Positions 10,601 through 25,600 of a stretch of 64,000 nucleotides of DNA are shown here, piece after piece. Source of the DNA: Mauremys mutica (Eukaryota; Chordata; Testudines; Geoemydidae); NCBI RefSeq assembly GCF_020497125.1, contig NC_059073.1, forward strand, positions 147,073,012-147,137,011, read 5' to 3'. Each line of letters opens with the position of its first letter. The stretch's first letter is position 1. Both the position numbers and the translations under genes were made by a program. Below the pieces are notes generated by a model that had not been told where the DNA came from, searched no databases, and saw only the letters and a list, made by a program, of their open reading frames with translations.

Positions 10601-13600
10601 ATTACTAAGGTAGGCCAAGTCCTGCTCAAGCAATTGCTTATCTGTGAGATTTCCTTTGAGAGAAATGATGCTTCTGTAGAAATTACTTTTTTTGAAATCT
10701 AAAGTCTCACTATGATCGTGAAGAAAACTTGGACCAATGTTGTAGTTACCTTGATTCTGCAGGCAACTGTGAGTGATGGAGGTATGACTTAACTGCCTAA
10801 GATTCAAATCCTCATGAACAACCTCAGCAACCAGGTGATGTACTCATCCTGATAGAACAGCTCTATAGTTATTACATACTCTCTGCCACTAAATATAGAG
10901 ATGGAACTGTCAGCTATGCTCCTGAATCCCTGCTGTGCATTGGCACTCGGAGACCCAGCAGAGCAGACACAGTTTGCTTGTCCCTTGGTTGGGTTCCTTA
11001 AATGCAGCTTCACTGATGAAGCAAGAGACTTTTTAGACAAATTATTGTTCTGCTCAGAAACTGCAAGACCTGAGTAGAAGTATTATATCTTAGTCTTATT
11101 CCTCAAAGCTATTGTATGTCTTTAACTTATGCAAAGTTTCAACCCTCTCATGTCCATTCCGAATCGAGTGTGCCATTTGAGCACCTATGGTGAGTAGGAT
11201 AAATCTTGTAGCTAAAGGAGCCGACTGAAATAATCCCTCTGGATGCTACCAGAGAGGGAAGACTTATGGGACTTAACATAGTGGTCATGCAAAGTGTAGC
11301 CCAGGATAAATGGGTGGTGGAGTCTTATTTGTGTCCTAAACCAGTTATCTCTGAAGTGGGGTGCACAAGAGGATCCTTTGCGGTGCGTGACAGTTTGGGC
11401 AAGTTTTTTTTTTTTGTGCGCTCAGCAGTTCGGGTGGGAGTCCGACCGCTTTTTTTTTTGCGCACTTGGGATGGCAATGGTAGAGCCAGCCCTGCGGCAT
11501 AGCAGGGGGTGCATGCTCAAATTTTTTTTACTGATGGGGTGCACGATCAAAAAGTTTGGAGACCATGGCCCTAAACAATGTCAGATGGCAGGGGATGTAT
11601 TCAGAATGACCTAGTGGATTTTTTTGACAAGTTGGCTTCACCCGTCAAATATAGTACTGTAGCAAAGTGAGACTCATGGGAGCAGCAACTCCTACTGGCT
11701 AGTGTCTCGCCTGCCACTGGCCCTCCGTGCCCCTCCTGGACCCCTGTGCCCTTTACCTTGGGGTGCTGCCTCAGCAGTACCCCACCACACTCTAGGTCTC
11801 CCCTCCCAGGGGAACCCCCAACCCTCTCACCCACCTTCCCTCAGTGGCTACTGCTAGTCATCACCTAGCCCCCCACTCACTGGGGCAAACTGCAGTCTGT
11901 CATGTCCACTCATCATTGGCAAAGAAGGTGGACCCTCTGCCTATCTCTGGGTTGCACCTCCCAGTCCAAATACCTGCATAGGCCTTTACCAAGGCCTCAG
12001 CCCAGGGAGTTGACAGGCTGGAGTGCCCCAGCTCCTCTGGCCTTTCCCCAGCCCTGCTCCACTCCAGGTACCCTTTCCTCTCCACAGCTAGAGAGACTGA
12101 CCCAGCTTATCCCTGAACCCTTATAACAGGGCCAGGAGCGGCCTGATTGGGGCGTGGGCCCAGCTGTGGCGGCTGCTTCCCCAGTCAACCTAGCCTTTTC
12201 TCTCTGGAGCGGGGTAACTGCCCCGCTATAAGTTCACACTAATGAGCAGACAAGAACCTGCCATCTTGACAATTTTATGAAAACTAGGATAAAGGTTGAA
12301 CTTTTCTACTAGAAAGCAGCAGAAATTGGTTTCAAACGATTAACTAAGAAGTCTTACAACAAACTTTGAAATTTTGATTTCTAATGGTAAAGCTGACTCA
12401 GTACTACTTGATATTGAACCAAAAACAGCCCCCTTCACAGGCATGTAAATGCCAAATCTGTGACAGGTAAACTGTTTTGAAAATGTTGTCATTTGGACAG
12501 CTAACTTAGACAATTTATAATCAGTGGCCTTTTTCTTTAAGGGATAGAACTGACTGTTTTGGAACAAAGCCTCATTTAATCATTCTTTGCCAGAAGAATG
12601 ACTAGTGGTCAGGATTAGAGAGCAGTGACCCTCTGAAAACCTTACTGATTTTTATATACATTTGTCCTCTTCTATAGTAAAATAGGTCAGGACTATACAC
12701 ACTTGTTGGCACAGCTATGTTGGTCAGGGGTATGAAGGGTTGTGATCTCTCACTGACATAGTGTGCTGGCAAAATTACACCTTTGCTGATATAATTTATT
12801 TTGTTCTTGTGGGTGGGGCCTGGAATAAGTTGTACAGGCAAAAGCAGTCTTTCCAGTATAAGCTGAAGGAGCACTCAAGGAAGACAAGGCCGTTGTGGAG
12901 AAGCTAAATAAATTGTTTGGACCGGGCTTCACAACAGAGGATGTTTGGGAGTTTCCCACATCTGAGCCATTCTTTTTAGGTGACAGTTCTGAGGAAATGT
13001 CCCAGACTGAACTGTCAGTAGAAGAAGTTTTGGAAGAAATTGATAAACAATAATATGTCACCAGGATTAGATGATATTCACCCTAAGAGTTCTGAAAGAC
13101 TTCGATATAAAATTGCAGGACTACTACTTGTGTTGTGTAACTTATGGCTTAAATCAGCCTCTGTACCAGGAGACTGGAGGATAGCTACTGTAATGCTGAT
13201 TTTTCTTTTTTAAAGAGGCTCCAGAGGCAGTCCTGACAATTACAGGCCGGTAAGCCTAACTTCAGTACCAGGCTAATTGGCTGAACTGTATTAAAGAATG
13301 GAATGATCAGACACATAGATGAACATGGTATGTTGGGGAAGAGTCAACATGGCTTTTGTCAAGGGAAATCATACCTCACTAATCGATTACAATTGTTTGA
13401 GGCTGTCAGCAAGTATATGGATGTGAGTGATCCAACAGATATAGTGTACTTGGACTTTCAGAAAGCCTTTGATAAGGTCTCTCACCAAAGGCTCTTAAAC
13501 AAAGTAAGCAGTCATGGGCTAAGAGGGAAGGTCCTTTCATGGATCTGGTTAAAACAAAGGATAGGAATAAATGGTCTCTTTTCACAGTGGAGAGGTAAAT

Positions 13601-16600
13601 AGCAGGGTCTCCCCAAGATCTGTACTGGGACAAATGCTGTTGTGCTTATTCATACGTTATCTGAAAAAAGGGGTTGGAAAAGCTTGCAGATGATACAAAA
13701 TCACTCAAGATAGTTATGTCCAAAGCTGACTGCAGAGACTTACAAAAGGATCTCACAAAACTGGGTGACTAGGAAACAAAATGGCAATGACATTTTTATG
13801 TTGATAAATGCAAAATGATGTACATTGGAAAACATCCTGACTGTACATACAAAGTGATGGGGTCTAAATTAGCTGTTACCATTCAAGAAAGAGATCTTGG
13901 ACCCATCGTGGATAGTCCTCTGAAAACACCTGCTCAGTGTGCAGTGGCAGTCAAAAAAGCTAACAATATTAGCAACCATTAGGAAAGGGATAGAGAAATA
14001 TAATGCCACCAAATAAATCCATGGTCCATTCATACTTGAATACTGTATGCATATCTGGGCCCTCATCTCAAAAAAGTTGTATTAGAATTGGAAAAGATAC
14101 AGAGAAGGTCAACAAAAATAATTAGGGGTATGGAACAGCATCCATACCAGGAGAGTTAAGAAAAACTGGGACTGTTCAGCTTAGAAAAGAAACAACTAAG
14201 GTGGGAGGGGGATACAATAGAGGTCTATAAAATCATGAATGGTGTAGAGAAAGTGAATAGGGAAGTGTTATTTACCCCTTCACATAACACAGAACCAGGT
14301 GTCATCCAATGAAATTAATAGGCAACAGGTTTACAACAAACATAAGGAAGTACTTCACACAATGCACAATTTGTGGAACTCTTTGCCAGAGGATGTTTTG
14401 AAGACCGAAATATAACTTGGGTTCAAAAAAGAATTAGATAATTTCAAGGAGGGTAGGTCCATCAGTGACTATTAGCCAAGATAGGACGCAACCCCATGCT
14501 CCGTGTGTCTCTAAACCAGTGATGGCCAGAAGCTGGGAGTGGATGACAGGATGGATTACTCGATAATTGTCCTCTGAAGCACTGGCACCGAGCACTGTCG
14601 GAAGACTGGATACCGGGCTTGATGGACCATTGGTCTGACCAAGAATAGTCAGTCTTATGTTCTTAAGCATCATACATGTTAGGAGTGCTTTGATGGTATA
14701 GCTATATCACCAAAGCGCTGGTAGCATAGACCTGGCCTAACATACAATGCATGTGTGTGGCAACAGTGGCTCAAATATGAGTTTCCAAAAACAGCTTCTC
14801 TTCTTAACCTTTTCAGTCTTTAAACTAGCTTAACTGGAGTAACACTGTAACAGCTGGAGCAGGTACAGTATTTAAATGTTAAACTACCAAATTACTATAC
14901 ACAGGTGTGAAGACTTTGCACTTGCTTAAACAGTGGTGCTTTTCACATGTTAATCACTAAAATAGTATGCATGTTTAATGTAAGCCATTGTTGTGTTGAT
15001 TGTTTTGTCTCCAAGAGATCTCTGCTTGAGCAGGATACAATTCTTTAAGGGTAGAGACGGATTAGCCCACTAGTTAGGACACTAGTTTAGGTCTCTGGAG
15101 ACCATGCTTCAGTTCCCAGCTTTACCAGAGGCTTCCTGTGTGAACTCTGACAGTCACTTAATCTCTCTGTGCCATTATTCCCAATCTGTAAAATGGGGAG
15201 AATAGTACTTCGCTACCTCATAAATACATTAACAGTTGTGAGGCTTACAGAGATAATTGGGCCATATAAGTACCCAGATAACATCAGTTTAAAAAAAAAA
15301 ACAACCACCACCACATTTGTCTGAGTTGTGCTCTAGTCACTTTTACTATTTTCCTTTGTTTCCTTTTCCCTTGTTTATGTAGGGTTTTTTGTCTTTCCTG
15401 TTACTGTGTGTGTGTGAAATATTTTTAAGTATCAAAAATTAGTGGGGGGGGCTTCTAACAATTTCTTAAATAGGCTAGATTTCAAGTTGGTAATGACCCT
15501 TTAATATAGACATTAGCTTTTTAAACTTTAAGCTCTCTCTTGGTCAGGGAGTTCTCTTTCCCTCTGTGGATGTGGAATGTTGAATGGAAAATGTCATCCA
15601 GTTTTTTAACTCCATCTGTATTCCTTAATCCTCTTTGAGAAGTAGCCTAATCAGAACCTTCAAGCCATACTGTGAAGTGGAGGGTGCTCTTACCTGAGTG
15701 CCACTTTCAGATAGCTACTATTACCCCCACTACAATAATATGTTTCATAATGTCCCTGTTCTCTTCTTTAATTCATTGTGAAGCTGTTTCCCCACTGTGG
15801 TAATATGGTACAGTGCCAATGGAAACTCTGGGCCAGCTGCAATCTTCCCAGTTTTAGCGGAACTTAATATTTCTGAATGGTTTTGTTTTTGGCTGGTTGG
15901 TCCTTAGCAATTCCTAGTCAGGAAACATTCTATCCAGTCCTATCTTCAGTTATTAACTGACTCCACAATTACTTCCATTGTCACTTGAGTCCATGTGTGT
16001 GGAAGTCTTAATTTAGTTTTCTTTAGGAGTTTGTGGGGAAACTTGTAAATCCCCTCCTTGTTCATTTCTTAATAGCCCCAAAATGTTGTGCAGCTCACAG
16101 AAAAGGAGAGTTCAGATTTTTTATATATGTAATGACACATCTAATGTGTATGTATATGAAGAGATGAGATCAAAGGGAAATTACACTAATTATGGGGCAG
16201 TGGTATTCATTGCTTGGTAAAGTTTCAGGGGTGTTTCTATTAAAAGCCTGGTTTAGGGGGATTCCCCAGTTTCCCTAACCCTGACTTTACTATGTTAGGG
16301 TGTCGAAGGGTAATCCTTGCAATCAGTAGTCCCAAATAGCAAATTCACTTGTACCTTTCCTATAAATCTCTTTGAAAGAACTTTCTGTTCTGTTACTCAT
16401 TTTTCTGATAGTAGCAATTGGGACTTGAGGATTAATACATCAATATACAAAGTCATCTGTGTGATTCTTTTTTCCCCCTTCCCCCATCTTGAGTAGATAA
16501 AGCTGATATAGTCTTCTAAACTGCAGCTGTGCAAGTAGTTTATTATGCACAAACCCTGCCCTGCATTTTTTAAATGTTTCCACCTTCTGAAAAATAATGG

Positions 16601-19600
16601 AACTGTTGGGTGGCAACAGGAAATAAAAATGTATCAAGCATTTTATAAGGAAATAAAAGTAGGCGGACTAGTTTTAAAGGGACTCAACTTAAAAATCATA
16701 CTTCTGTTTGAAATCTTTTTACCTACTAATGTTACAAGTAGTATTGGAGATTGTAGCTGAAAAACGGAGTGGGTGAGGACACGCAAGGGAAAGAGACCCT
16801 TTTTTCCATCTATTTACTTGTATGCATTTGACAACACTTTGTGAAGACTGAACAGTAAGGGAAATAATGATTTTTATTTTTTTTAATGTAAATTGGCAAG
16901 GAAAGTTGTGGCAGATATAGGGTTCAAATACTTACAGCTTGCTTAGATTTCGGGTTAGTGATGTCTCATTGAAATAAATTGCTAAACTGCCCAAATATAT
17001 TAAAAGGAAGGAAATGTTGCACCCCATACCTCATAATTGGGTCTGAGAGAGGTGGGACTATGTCAAGACAGTAGTTTTCCCTGGCAGGTAATAAGTACTA
17101 TTGTATTTCGTAATTCAGTGTTGGGAGCAAAAGAAGTGGCTGAAATTTTAGACAGTTATCAGGCAGTCTGCCAGGCATGTGCAAGTTGATGGGATGACAC
17201 TTTACACTAATAGGCAAGTCTGTTTTTGGGAGGATTACACTAAATTTGAGGATATACATTGTTTTAATGCCTTCATTTATCTTAGCTGCTGTTGAAAGCT
17301 AAAGATGGTTAGGTAGTGGGTTTCCTTAGTGTGGAGGTAGATATTTTTCTTTAAGTGGAAACAATGTTCCTGTTTTGAAAACTGGCTTAATTGAGGAGTA
17401 GGGAAATAGGAGGTGAATTGAAAGCTGCATGTTCATTGCTTTCCAAAAGATCCAGAAATATCAAAACTACTCTTTCAGCACAATAATACATTATCTTTAT
17501 CAGTCGATCTCAAAGCACTTTATAAAAGAGGTACAGATCATCTCCATTTTACAGATGGCGAAACTCAGGCACAGAGGTGAAGTGACTTGCCCATAGTCAC
17601 CCACTAGGCCAGTGGCAGAGCAGAAATAGAACCTTGTCTCCTGTCTGGAGTCCCAGTCCAGTTCTCTATCCAGTAGGCCGCACTGCATCCTCACTACAAG
17701 TAAATCTAGTTCACAGCATTGGCAGAAGAAAGCATTATTTTAATGGGGTTGGATGACTCTGCTAAAAAGAACAAGGAGTCCGGTGGCATCTTAAAGACTA
17801 CCAGATTTATTTGGGCATAAACTTTTGTGGGTAAAAAAACCTCACTTCTTCAGATGCATGGAGTGAAAATTACAGATGCAGGCATTATATAGTGACACAT
17901 GAAGAGAAGGGAGTTACCTCACAAGTGGAGAACCAGTGTTGACAGGACCAAAGGTTAACATCTGGCCACATGTGTGTGCAGGGGTGGGAGATGCACCTTC
18001 TCTCAAATGGGTATTCATCACTGAACGGGTGTGTTTCTAGTGCAGGGGTTCTCAAACTGGGGGGGGGTCGCGAGCTGTCATCCTCCACCCCAAACCCCGC
18101 TTTGCCTCCAGCATTTATAATGGTGTTAAATATATTTAAAGGTGTTCTTAATTTATAAGGGGGTTGCACTCAGAGACTTTCTATGTGAAAGGGGTCACCA
18201 GTACAAAAGTTTGAGAATCACTGTTCTAGTAGGATCCTGCAGGTATCAGTTCTTGGCCCTATGCTATTAACGTTTTTTTATTAATGACATGGAAGAAAAC
18301 AAAAAATCATCATCCCTGATAAAGCTTTCAGATGACACAGTTTGGGAGAGTGGTAAACAATGAAGATACCAAGTGATCCAGACAATTCTGTAAGATGGGC
18401 ACAAGCAAACAATGGGTGTTTTAATATCTAAATGTAAATGTATACATCTGGGAACAAAAGATATAGGCCATACTTTTAAGTAGGGGGACTCTACCATAGG
18501 CAGTAGTATCTGTGAAAAAGATTTAGGGTTTGTGGTGGATAATCCACTTCCAGTCCTATGCTGTGACCAAAAAGGCTAATCCGGGGAATCTCAAGTAGGA
18601 GTAGAGAGGTTATACTGATGGTATACTTTATTCAGCTTTGATGTGCACAATTCAAGGAGATAAATTGGAGAGTGGTCAGAGAAGAGCCATGAGAATGTTT
18701 TCTAATCCTTTAATCCTTCTTCATAGTGATAGACTCAAGGAGCTCAATCTACTTAGTTTACAAAGAGAAGGTTAAGGTGTGACTTGATTAGTCTGTAAGT
18801 ACCTACATGGGAAACAAATATTTGATAACAGGCTCTTCAGTGTAGCAGAGAAAGATCTAACATGATCCAATGGCTGGAAGTTGAAGCTAGACAAATACAG
18901 ATTGGAAATAAGGCATAAATTTTTAACTTAGCGCAGTTAATCATTGGAACAACTTATCAAGGGTCGTGATGGATTGTCCATCACAAACTATTTTTAAATT
19001 AAGATGCAGAAGCTCCCCAACTTATGCAAGCATTCTGTTTTTGGAATGCCTTGCGTAAGTTGAATTTTGCATAAGTCGGGAATGTATCTCCGACAGTTTG
19101 GGGGGGGGAGCTTACGGAACTTTTTCCATAAGTCTGGATTTCCATAAGTCGGGTTTGCATAACCCATGGAGTGTCTCTATGCTTTAGGAATTTTTGAGGA
19201 AGTTCTACAACCTGTTAATAGGAGCTCAGACTAAATGATCACAGTGGTCCCTTGTGGCCTTGGAATCTATGAATTTTCACCCTCTCCCCAGCTTCTATGC
19301 TTTAGGTAATTTATCAACATAATTGCATGGTGAGCCTTGCAGTTTGGTATAACAAAAACCGGCGGGGGTGGGGTTAGTGTCTAGATTTCTTGGGATTGTC
19401 AGATAAATTCACCTATTCAGATGAATAAAATAGTTCAGGTAAGAATATCCATTAGGTGATCAGCTAATTCATGAAAATTAATTGTGGAAAATTACAACTG
19501 AAATAGAATAGAATTGCTTAAGATTCTGGTCTGCTAACAAATTGTTATATCAGCACAAGTACTGACTTTTGAAAAGCATGGCTGTGTTCTCAATTTTTTC

Positions 19601-22600
19601 TGGCTCTAGCATGAAGCAGTCATGAGATCTCAAGAAAACTGGCGTAAAAGGAATATATGTATTTGGTGGGTTTGGTTACAGCTTCTTATGTAAACATTTT
19701 TAAGCAGCTGCAGACCTGAAAAGTTAGGTGCAACTAAATAGTCAAGACTTCATGCTCATGTATTTTAATATAGAGAACTCTTGATGCTTGAGGAAAGTTT
19801 GCAGTGAAGTATATTTGGGAGTTTCTCTCGAGACGTATATCCAACTGTTGTATACAAAAGTGACTTGTTTTAAAGAATCCTAGAATATCAGGGTTGGAAG
19901 GGACCTCAGGAGGTCATCTAGTCCAACCCCCTGCTCAAAGCAGGACCAGTCCCTAGACAGATTTTTGTCCCAGATCCCTAAATGGCCCCCTCAAGGATTG
20001 AACTCACAACCCTGGGTTTAGCAGGCCAATGCTTAAACCACTGAGAGATGTTCCTTATTCTTTTTTGGGATAAATTTTCCAAGTTTGAGCAGAAGAAGTA
20101 AGACTTCGGGATTCTTAAGTGTGGTGGTAAGGTAAGGTGAAGCAGTGCAGATTTTTCTTCTCTGTGCATGGGCTTGCTTTCTTAATTCTTAATATTGCTC
20201 TCTTATTCAGGCTGGTGGCAAGGCTGGAAAGGACAGTGGAAAGGCCAAGGCGAAGGCAGTTTCTCGCTCACAAAGAGCAGGACTGCAGGTAAAGTGGTGC
20301 TAAATCGTGTATTGCTTTAGTGTTTACAATTTGAATGCAATAATTAATCTTGTTAAGTAAAACTTTCACTTTTGTGGAGCAGGTTTGGGGGAGGGGAGGT
20401 GGAAGGAAAATGGAAATGCACTTCTAGCTTTATTGCGAAATTTTGCATGACTACTTATAACTACAAAATCAAATGCTAAGGTTTCTTCTGGCTCCTACAG
20501 ACATGCTTTTTCCTGCTACTCTGACCCTCTAACATGAGTTAAATTTTACAATTCCTATTACTTTGAATTTTTTTGGTATTTATCACAATTTGTAACTAAA
20601 TGCAATGATTGATTGAACTTCTTTAAAAGCCTTGAATGTGTTATTTGCCCCCCAAATAGTACTTGTGTCAATTCTTGGCTATCATATTAATGTTTGTTAC
20701 TTACCAGCCTTTCAGGGTTGTGGGGATTAACTTGGATACTTCCAGAGTGCTTTGGAAACACAGCACTATATATAAGTCCAAACAGTCTGCTGTGCCCATT
20801 CAATAAGTTCCTATGCCTGCATAGGACCATTTAAAGTTCACTCCCACCATGTGACCAAAAACTTAGTTGTAAAATGTAACTTTCTGTATTGGAACTTCCT
20901 TGGTTGTAGAGTGAGTTCAGGCAGTAGTCAATGAACACTCTTCTGTCGCATGGTTTATGTAAATTATTCTGCTGATTTGACAGTACACAGTGTAATCTCT
21001 TTAGTACTACAGTTCTGCTTCTTAAAAAATTTTGGCTTCTTACAACACAAACCCTGTATGTGATTTGACACTTGACTGACTAGTATGTAAAGGCCGTGTA
21101 ACTTAATCCTGACTTTAAACTAACATACTTTTCAGAGGTGTCCCTGTTGAGGAAAATTTAGAGATGTAAAACTCGCCAGCCCCATTGAAAATAAGCTCGC
21201 CATTTATTTGTATTCACTGTGGGGGTTAATCCAGTATTCTACTTCAGTAAGTTTTTACTCCATTTACATTTCTTACACCAGATTATTATAGACATTAAAC
21301 AACATTAGGCAAGAATTTAGTTCTTCAGCATAGACTTTGATCTCAAGTGCCTAACAAATGTTTCTACTTCAGTTCCCAGTGGGTCGTATCCACAGACACT
21401 TGAAGACTCGCACTACGAGTCATGGGCGAGTTGGTGCTACTGCTGCAGTGTACAGTGCTGCAATTCTTGAGTATCTCACTGCTGAGGTAGGTTTTGAAGT
21501 AACCACTGTCAAAACCACATTGTACATAACAGAATAGAGGTAGGTAGGTGGATATATTTTTGTCTTTGTCTATAGTCCTTATTTTGCATGCTCATGTTTC
21601 CAAACCTATGGAGAACAAACGTCCAGTCAGATGGGCAGAAAGATCGGAGAAGTGTCTGCAATTAAATTTGCCCAATATTACAAGAAACTAAGTATATTCT
21701 TGGTAGCTCTGAATAGCTACCCAAATAAATATGTTGAAGACAAGTGGGATGTAAGTATTGGAAGCTGCTGACACCGAACTGCAGCATTGTTTGGATACCA
21801 AAAGAAAGATATTTGTAATTCTGTTTGTTGTAAATGTGATAGGAATGATTAACCCAGCTTTTGTTTTGCAGAGCACATAGCATTTAGACCAGGGGTCTCA
21901 AACACACGGCCCGCGGGGCTATTTCCTGCGGCCCGCACCTCTCCCCCGCCCAGCCTACCTCCAGGCCAGGGGTGGGCAAACTACAGCCATAGGATTGCCC
22001 CCCTCAAGCCCCGCGCCGCTCCTTGAAGCGTCTGGCATCACGTCCCTGCGGCCGGGGGGAAGCAGAGGGCTCTGTCCATATGTTGCCCTGGCTTCCAGGC
22101 ACTGTCCCCCCCATCCCCCCCACAGCTCCCATTGTCCGGGAATGGGGAACCGCGGCCAATGGGAGCTTCGGGAGAGGTACCTGGAGGCATGGCAAGCAGC
22201 GTGCGGAGCCTTGCGTCCCCCTCCCCCAGGGGCCGCAGGGACATGGTTCCAGCTACTTCCCGGAGCAGGGCTGGGGCTGGCAGCCGGGGCTGGCCCCGGT
22301 GTGCGCCGCTGCCACCCCGGAGCCCGAAACCATCCTGCACCCCACCCCCCAACTCCCTGCTCTGAGGCCCCTGCCTGCACCCCAACCCCATTCCCTGATC
22401 CCCCTGCTGCACCCCATCCCCCTGCTGCACCCCTGCCCTGAGCCCCCTGCTGCACCCCAACCCCCTGCTGCACCTCAGCTCCCTGCCCTGAGCCCCCGCC
22501 ACACCCCTCATGCACCCTCTGGAGGCAGGGAGGGGGCAGAGTAGGGGTGGGAAGAGGCGGGGCCTCATGGAAGGGGTGGAGTGGGGGCAGCGAGGAGGGG

Positions 22601-25600
22601 GTGTCAGTGGTGTGGCCGTTGGGCCAATGAACTAGCCCTCATGTGGCCTTGTGGTCATTTGAGTTTGAGACTCCTGGTTTAGACCTTCATTGCGTTCAGT
22701 TTTCCTCTCTGTTAAAGTTTAACTTGATTTATCCTAATAAATTAAACAAATTGCAGCAAATAGTTTCTCTCTAAAATATTCTTCCAAATGTATGTGGTAG
22801 AAACCAAGCAGCATGGCAATATTAAAATCTAAATAACAATAGTTGGGGTTTTTTTTTCCCTCCGGTTGGTTAAGCTGGGTGATAGCTAATGCAATACTCT
22901 GTAGATGCAAAGAGTTGATGAAACTATTGGAAAATCTGTTTAGGCCCACAAACTTCAGCTTCTTATTTTGTAAAAACCGAATAAACTTCATTTCAACACT
23001 GTGATTTTTGAATTTGCATCCCCCTGTTTGTGATGCTGTACAAGAGCTCAAAAGTGAAACTGACTAAGCAGATCAATCTGATTCTCCGAAAGCTATGTCA
23101 GCTGCAAAAAATACACTGGTTAACTGGGTAAAAGATGTGGACCTTTAAATCTATAACTAATGGATGAAAGCCACTTATATTAAAGGCAAGCCATCCTAGG
23201 TATACCTTGTTTGTCCAGAATAGGCTTTTGATTGTAACTTAACAGTGAGTGGGTCCCATGAACAAAGAATGTAGGCCATATTTGCAAGATGGAGGGACTC
23301 TATCTTGGGAAGCAGTGACACTGGAAAAAGATTTGGGGGTCACGGTGGACTTGAATATGAGCTTCCAGTGTAACGCTGTGGCCAAAAGGGCTAAAGCAAT
23401 CCATAAACGAGGGAATCTCAAGTAGGAGTAGAGATTCTTTTACCTCTACACTTGGCACTGGTGCTACTGCAGCTGGAATACTGTGTCCAGGAATATGTTG
23501 ATAAATAAGAGAGGGTTCAGATAAGACCTATGAGAATGATTAAAGGATTAGAAAACATGCTTTATAGTGACACACACGAGCTCAAACTATTTAGTTTAAC
23601 AAAGAAGGTTAAGGGTTGAATTGATTGCAGCCTGTAAGTACCTACATGGGGAACAATATTTCATAATGGGCTCCTCAGTCTAGCAGACAACACAGTCCAA
23701 TGGCTGGAAGTTGAAGCTAGACAAATTCAGACTGGAAATAAGGTGTAAAATTTTAAGTAATCACATTGGTCCCTTTTGGCCTTGGAATCAATGAATGGTT
23801 AGAGGAAGGAAGGTCCAGTGGCTACAGTGCTAGCTTAGGACTTGGGAGACCTGGATTCGATTCCCTGCTCTACCACAAACTCCCTTTGTGACTGTGGTCA
23901 AATTGGTTAGTGTCTCTGTGCCTCATTTTCCCGTCTGTAAAATGAGGATAGTAACACTGCCCTACTGCACAGGGGTGTTATGAAGATAAATATATTAGAT
24001 ATTGAGGCACTTGCATACTGCAGTAATGCACATCATGTAGGTACCTAATTGAGAGTTGTTCATGATTTCATGTTCCAGCTGACACCACATTTTCCTTTCT
24101 GTAAACTTTAACAGGTCTAACTCTTACTAAAATAGCCTCCTAATTTGTCAGGTGCTGGAGTTGGCAGGTAATGCCTCCAAGGATCTCAAAGTAAAGCGTA
24201 TCACTCCTCGTCACTTGCAGCTTGCTATTCGTGGGGATGAAGAGTTGGATTCCCTTATTAAAGCTACCATTGCTGGTGGAGGTATGTATAGCTGGGCTTC
24301 ATAACTAACTGGGTTAATACAAAAGTGTACGGCCAGCTGCAAGGAAGGTAACAAACAATAAGTTAACATTACTTTAATTTCTTCTGTCACACTACTTCAC
24401 ATAGCTCAATAATGGCAGACATTCTGGCCAGATTTGTATCTGTTTCCATCTCAAACATCATAGCAATTGAAATTTGGAAGCCTCAGAGAAAGAGGACTGG
24501 ATGGGCCACTGAATTACTCTTCTCCTTGTAATGCATACTCTGTGGATAATCCACTCAGCACCTTCCATGAGCATTAAATTTAAAGTAACTGTAAATTGAG
24601 GGAAATCTGGATTTGTTTCACTTTTATTAAAGATCCTAGGATTGCAGCTTCTCTGTCCACCCTCCCTCTTTATAACCCTTACTTCTTTACTGGAACTTTC
24701 CTTACAGATAGAACTGGGCTGTATGAGGTAGTTTAGATAGGAAGAGGACTAAGCTTCACAGACGTGCTCTTCATATATCATGTAATAACGATGTTGAGTT
24801 CATTGTAATTCTATACTGTACAAAATAGCCTGCAGTAATTTGAGAGACTCAAATGAATGGTTCTACTTAACTCTTCTGTTGCTGCATCCATGCTTTTGTG
24901 CTTTCCTTTGTGGATGTTCCATTGAGATAAGTGGAATATTGGGATATGCCAGGTGGCATGCAGGGTACATGTAGCTACGTGCTGCAGTGAAAAGCAGGCT
25001 GCGTCCACTCTGCCCCTTGTAACTACCCACAGCAGTAAAAGGCTCTGCTTGGTGAGCTGCCAGAGCCTTTCCTTGCTACCTTAACTTTTCACTGCGATGG
25101 GGAAAGGCTCTGGCAGCAGGACAGTATGCTGCAGAAAAATAGCAGTGTAGATGTGGGAGGCACTACTTGGGCATGTAGAGAGCCGTGTTGGGTACATACT
25201 CTTAGGTTCTGGCATATCTGTACTCCACTTGCCTAAGCAGTGCCTCCCTATCTACACTGCCATTATGCCTGTGCTAGCTGAGCATGCAGTGTCTGTGCTC
25301 TACACCCTGCTCTACCTGCAGACATCGCCGTAATCAACCTTAGGAGTAAGTATAGGGCAACTTAATTATGTCTGTTTTATGTACCCTTACAACTTCCATT
25401 TTAGCTTTACAGCTTAGAAATGGGCTGTTGGATCAACAAACTTATGATTGAAATGATAAGGTGGGATCCATTGGGGTGGGATGAAATTACAACTGGAGAA
25501 CATGCATTATTATCGGGGAGTTCTAGGATAGTTGAACAAGAAAAGGTGAAAACTTAGAGAACAGAACACTGAAAGCTTTATAGCTATTCAGGCAATGAAC

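Larger units (their letters stand above)
12690..14750. repeat. MITE-like repeat apparently split by a CR1 insertion
   Basis: The left part (about 12690-12840) contains TTGTTGGCACAGCTATGTTGGTCAGGGGT. A related phrase, TTTTGTTGGTCAGGGGT, occurs at about 5098-5115. The right part (about 14685-14745) continues with GGTATAGCTATATCACCAAAGCGCTGG, and then TAGACCTGGCCTA. The CR1 copy lies between the two parts, as if it had inserted into this element. Confidence 0.5.
7687..20210 (+). other. H2AZ2 intron 1
   Basis: No gene is seen inside this 12.5-kb intron. The first part (to about 8300) is CpG island. Then come about 3 kb of unremarkable AT-rich DNA, a hAT-like element at 11342, a probable solo LTR at 11658, a CR1 copy at 12.9-14.67 kb, a MIR at 15.05 kb, a MIR at 17.5 kb, a Penelope-like fragment at 17.77 kb, a second hAT-like element at 18043, a second CR1 copy from 18.24 kb and a SINE at 19875. 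The stretches 8300-11340, 14750-15040 and 15240-17490 hold nothing I can name. Confidence 0.7.

Noticed and set aside
21955..22568. Open frames of 130-186 codons on both strands in H2AZ2 intron 3
   Set aside because: They lie wholly inside the hAT-like element at 21890-22676 and consist of simple GC-rich units.
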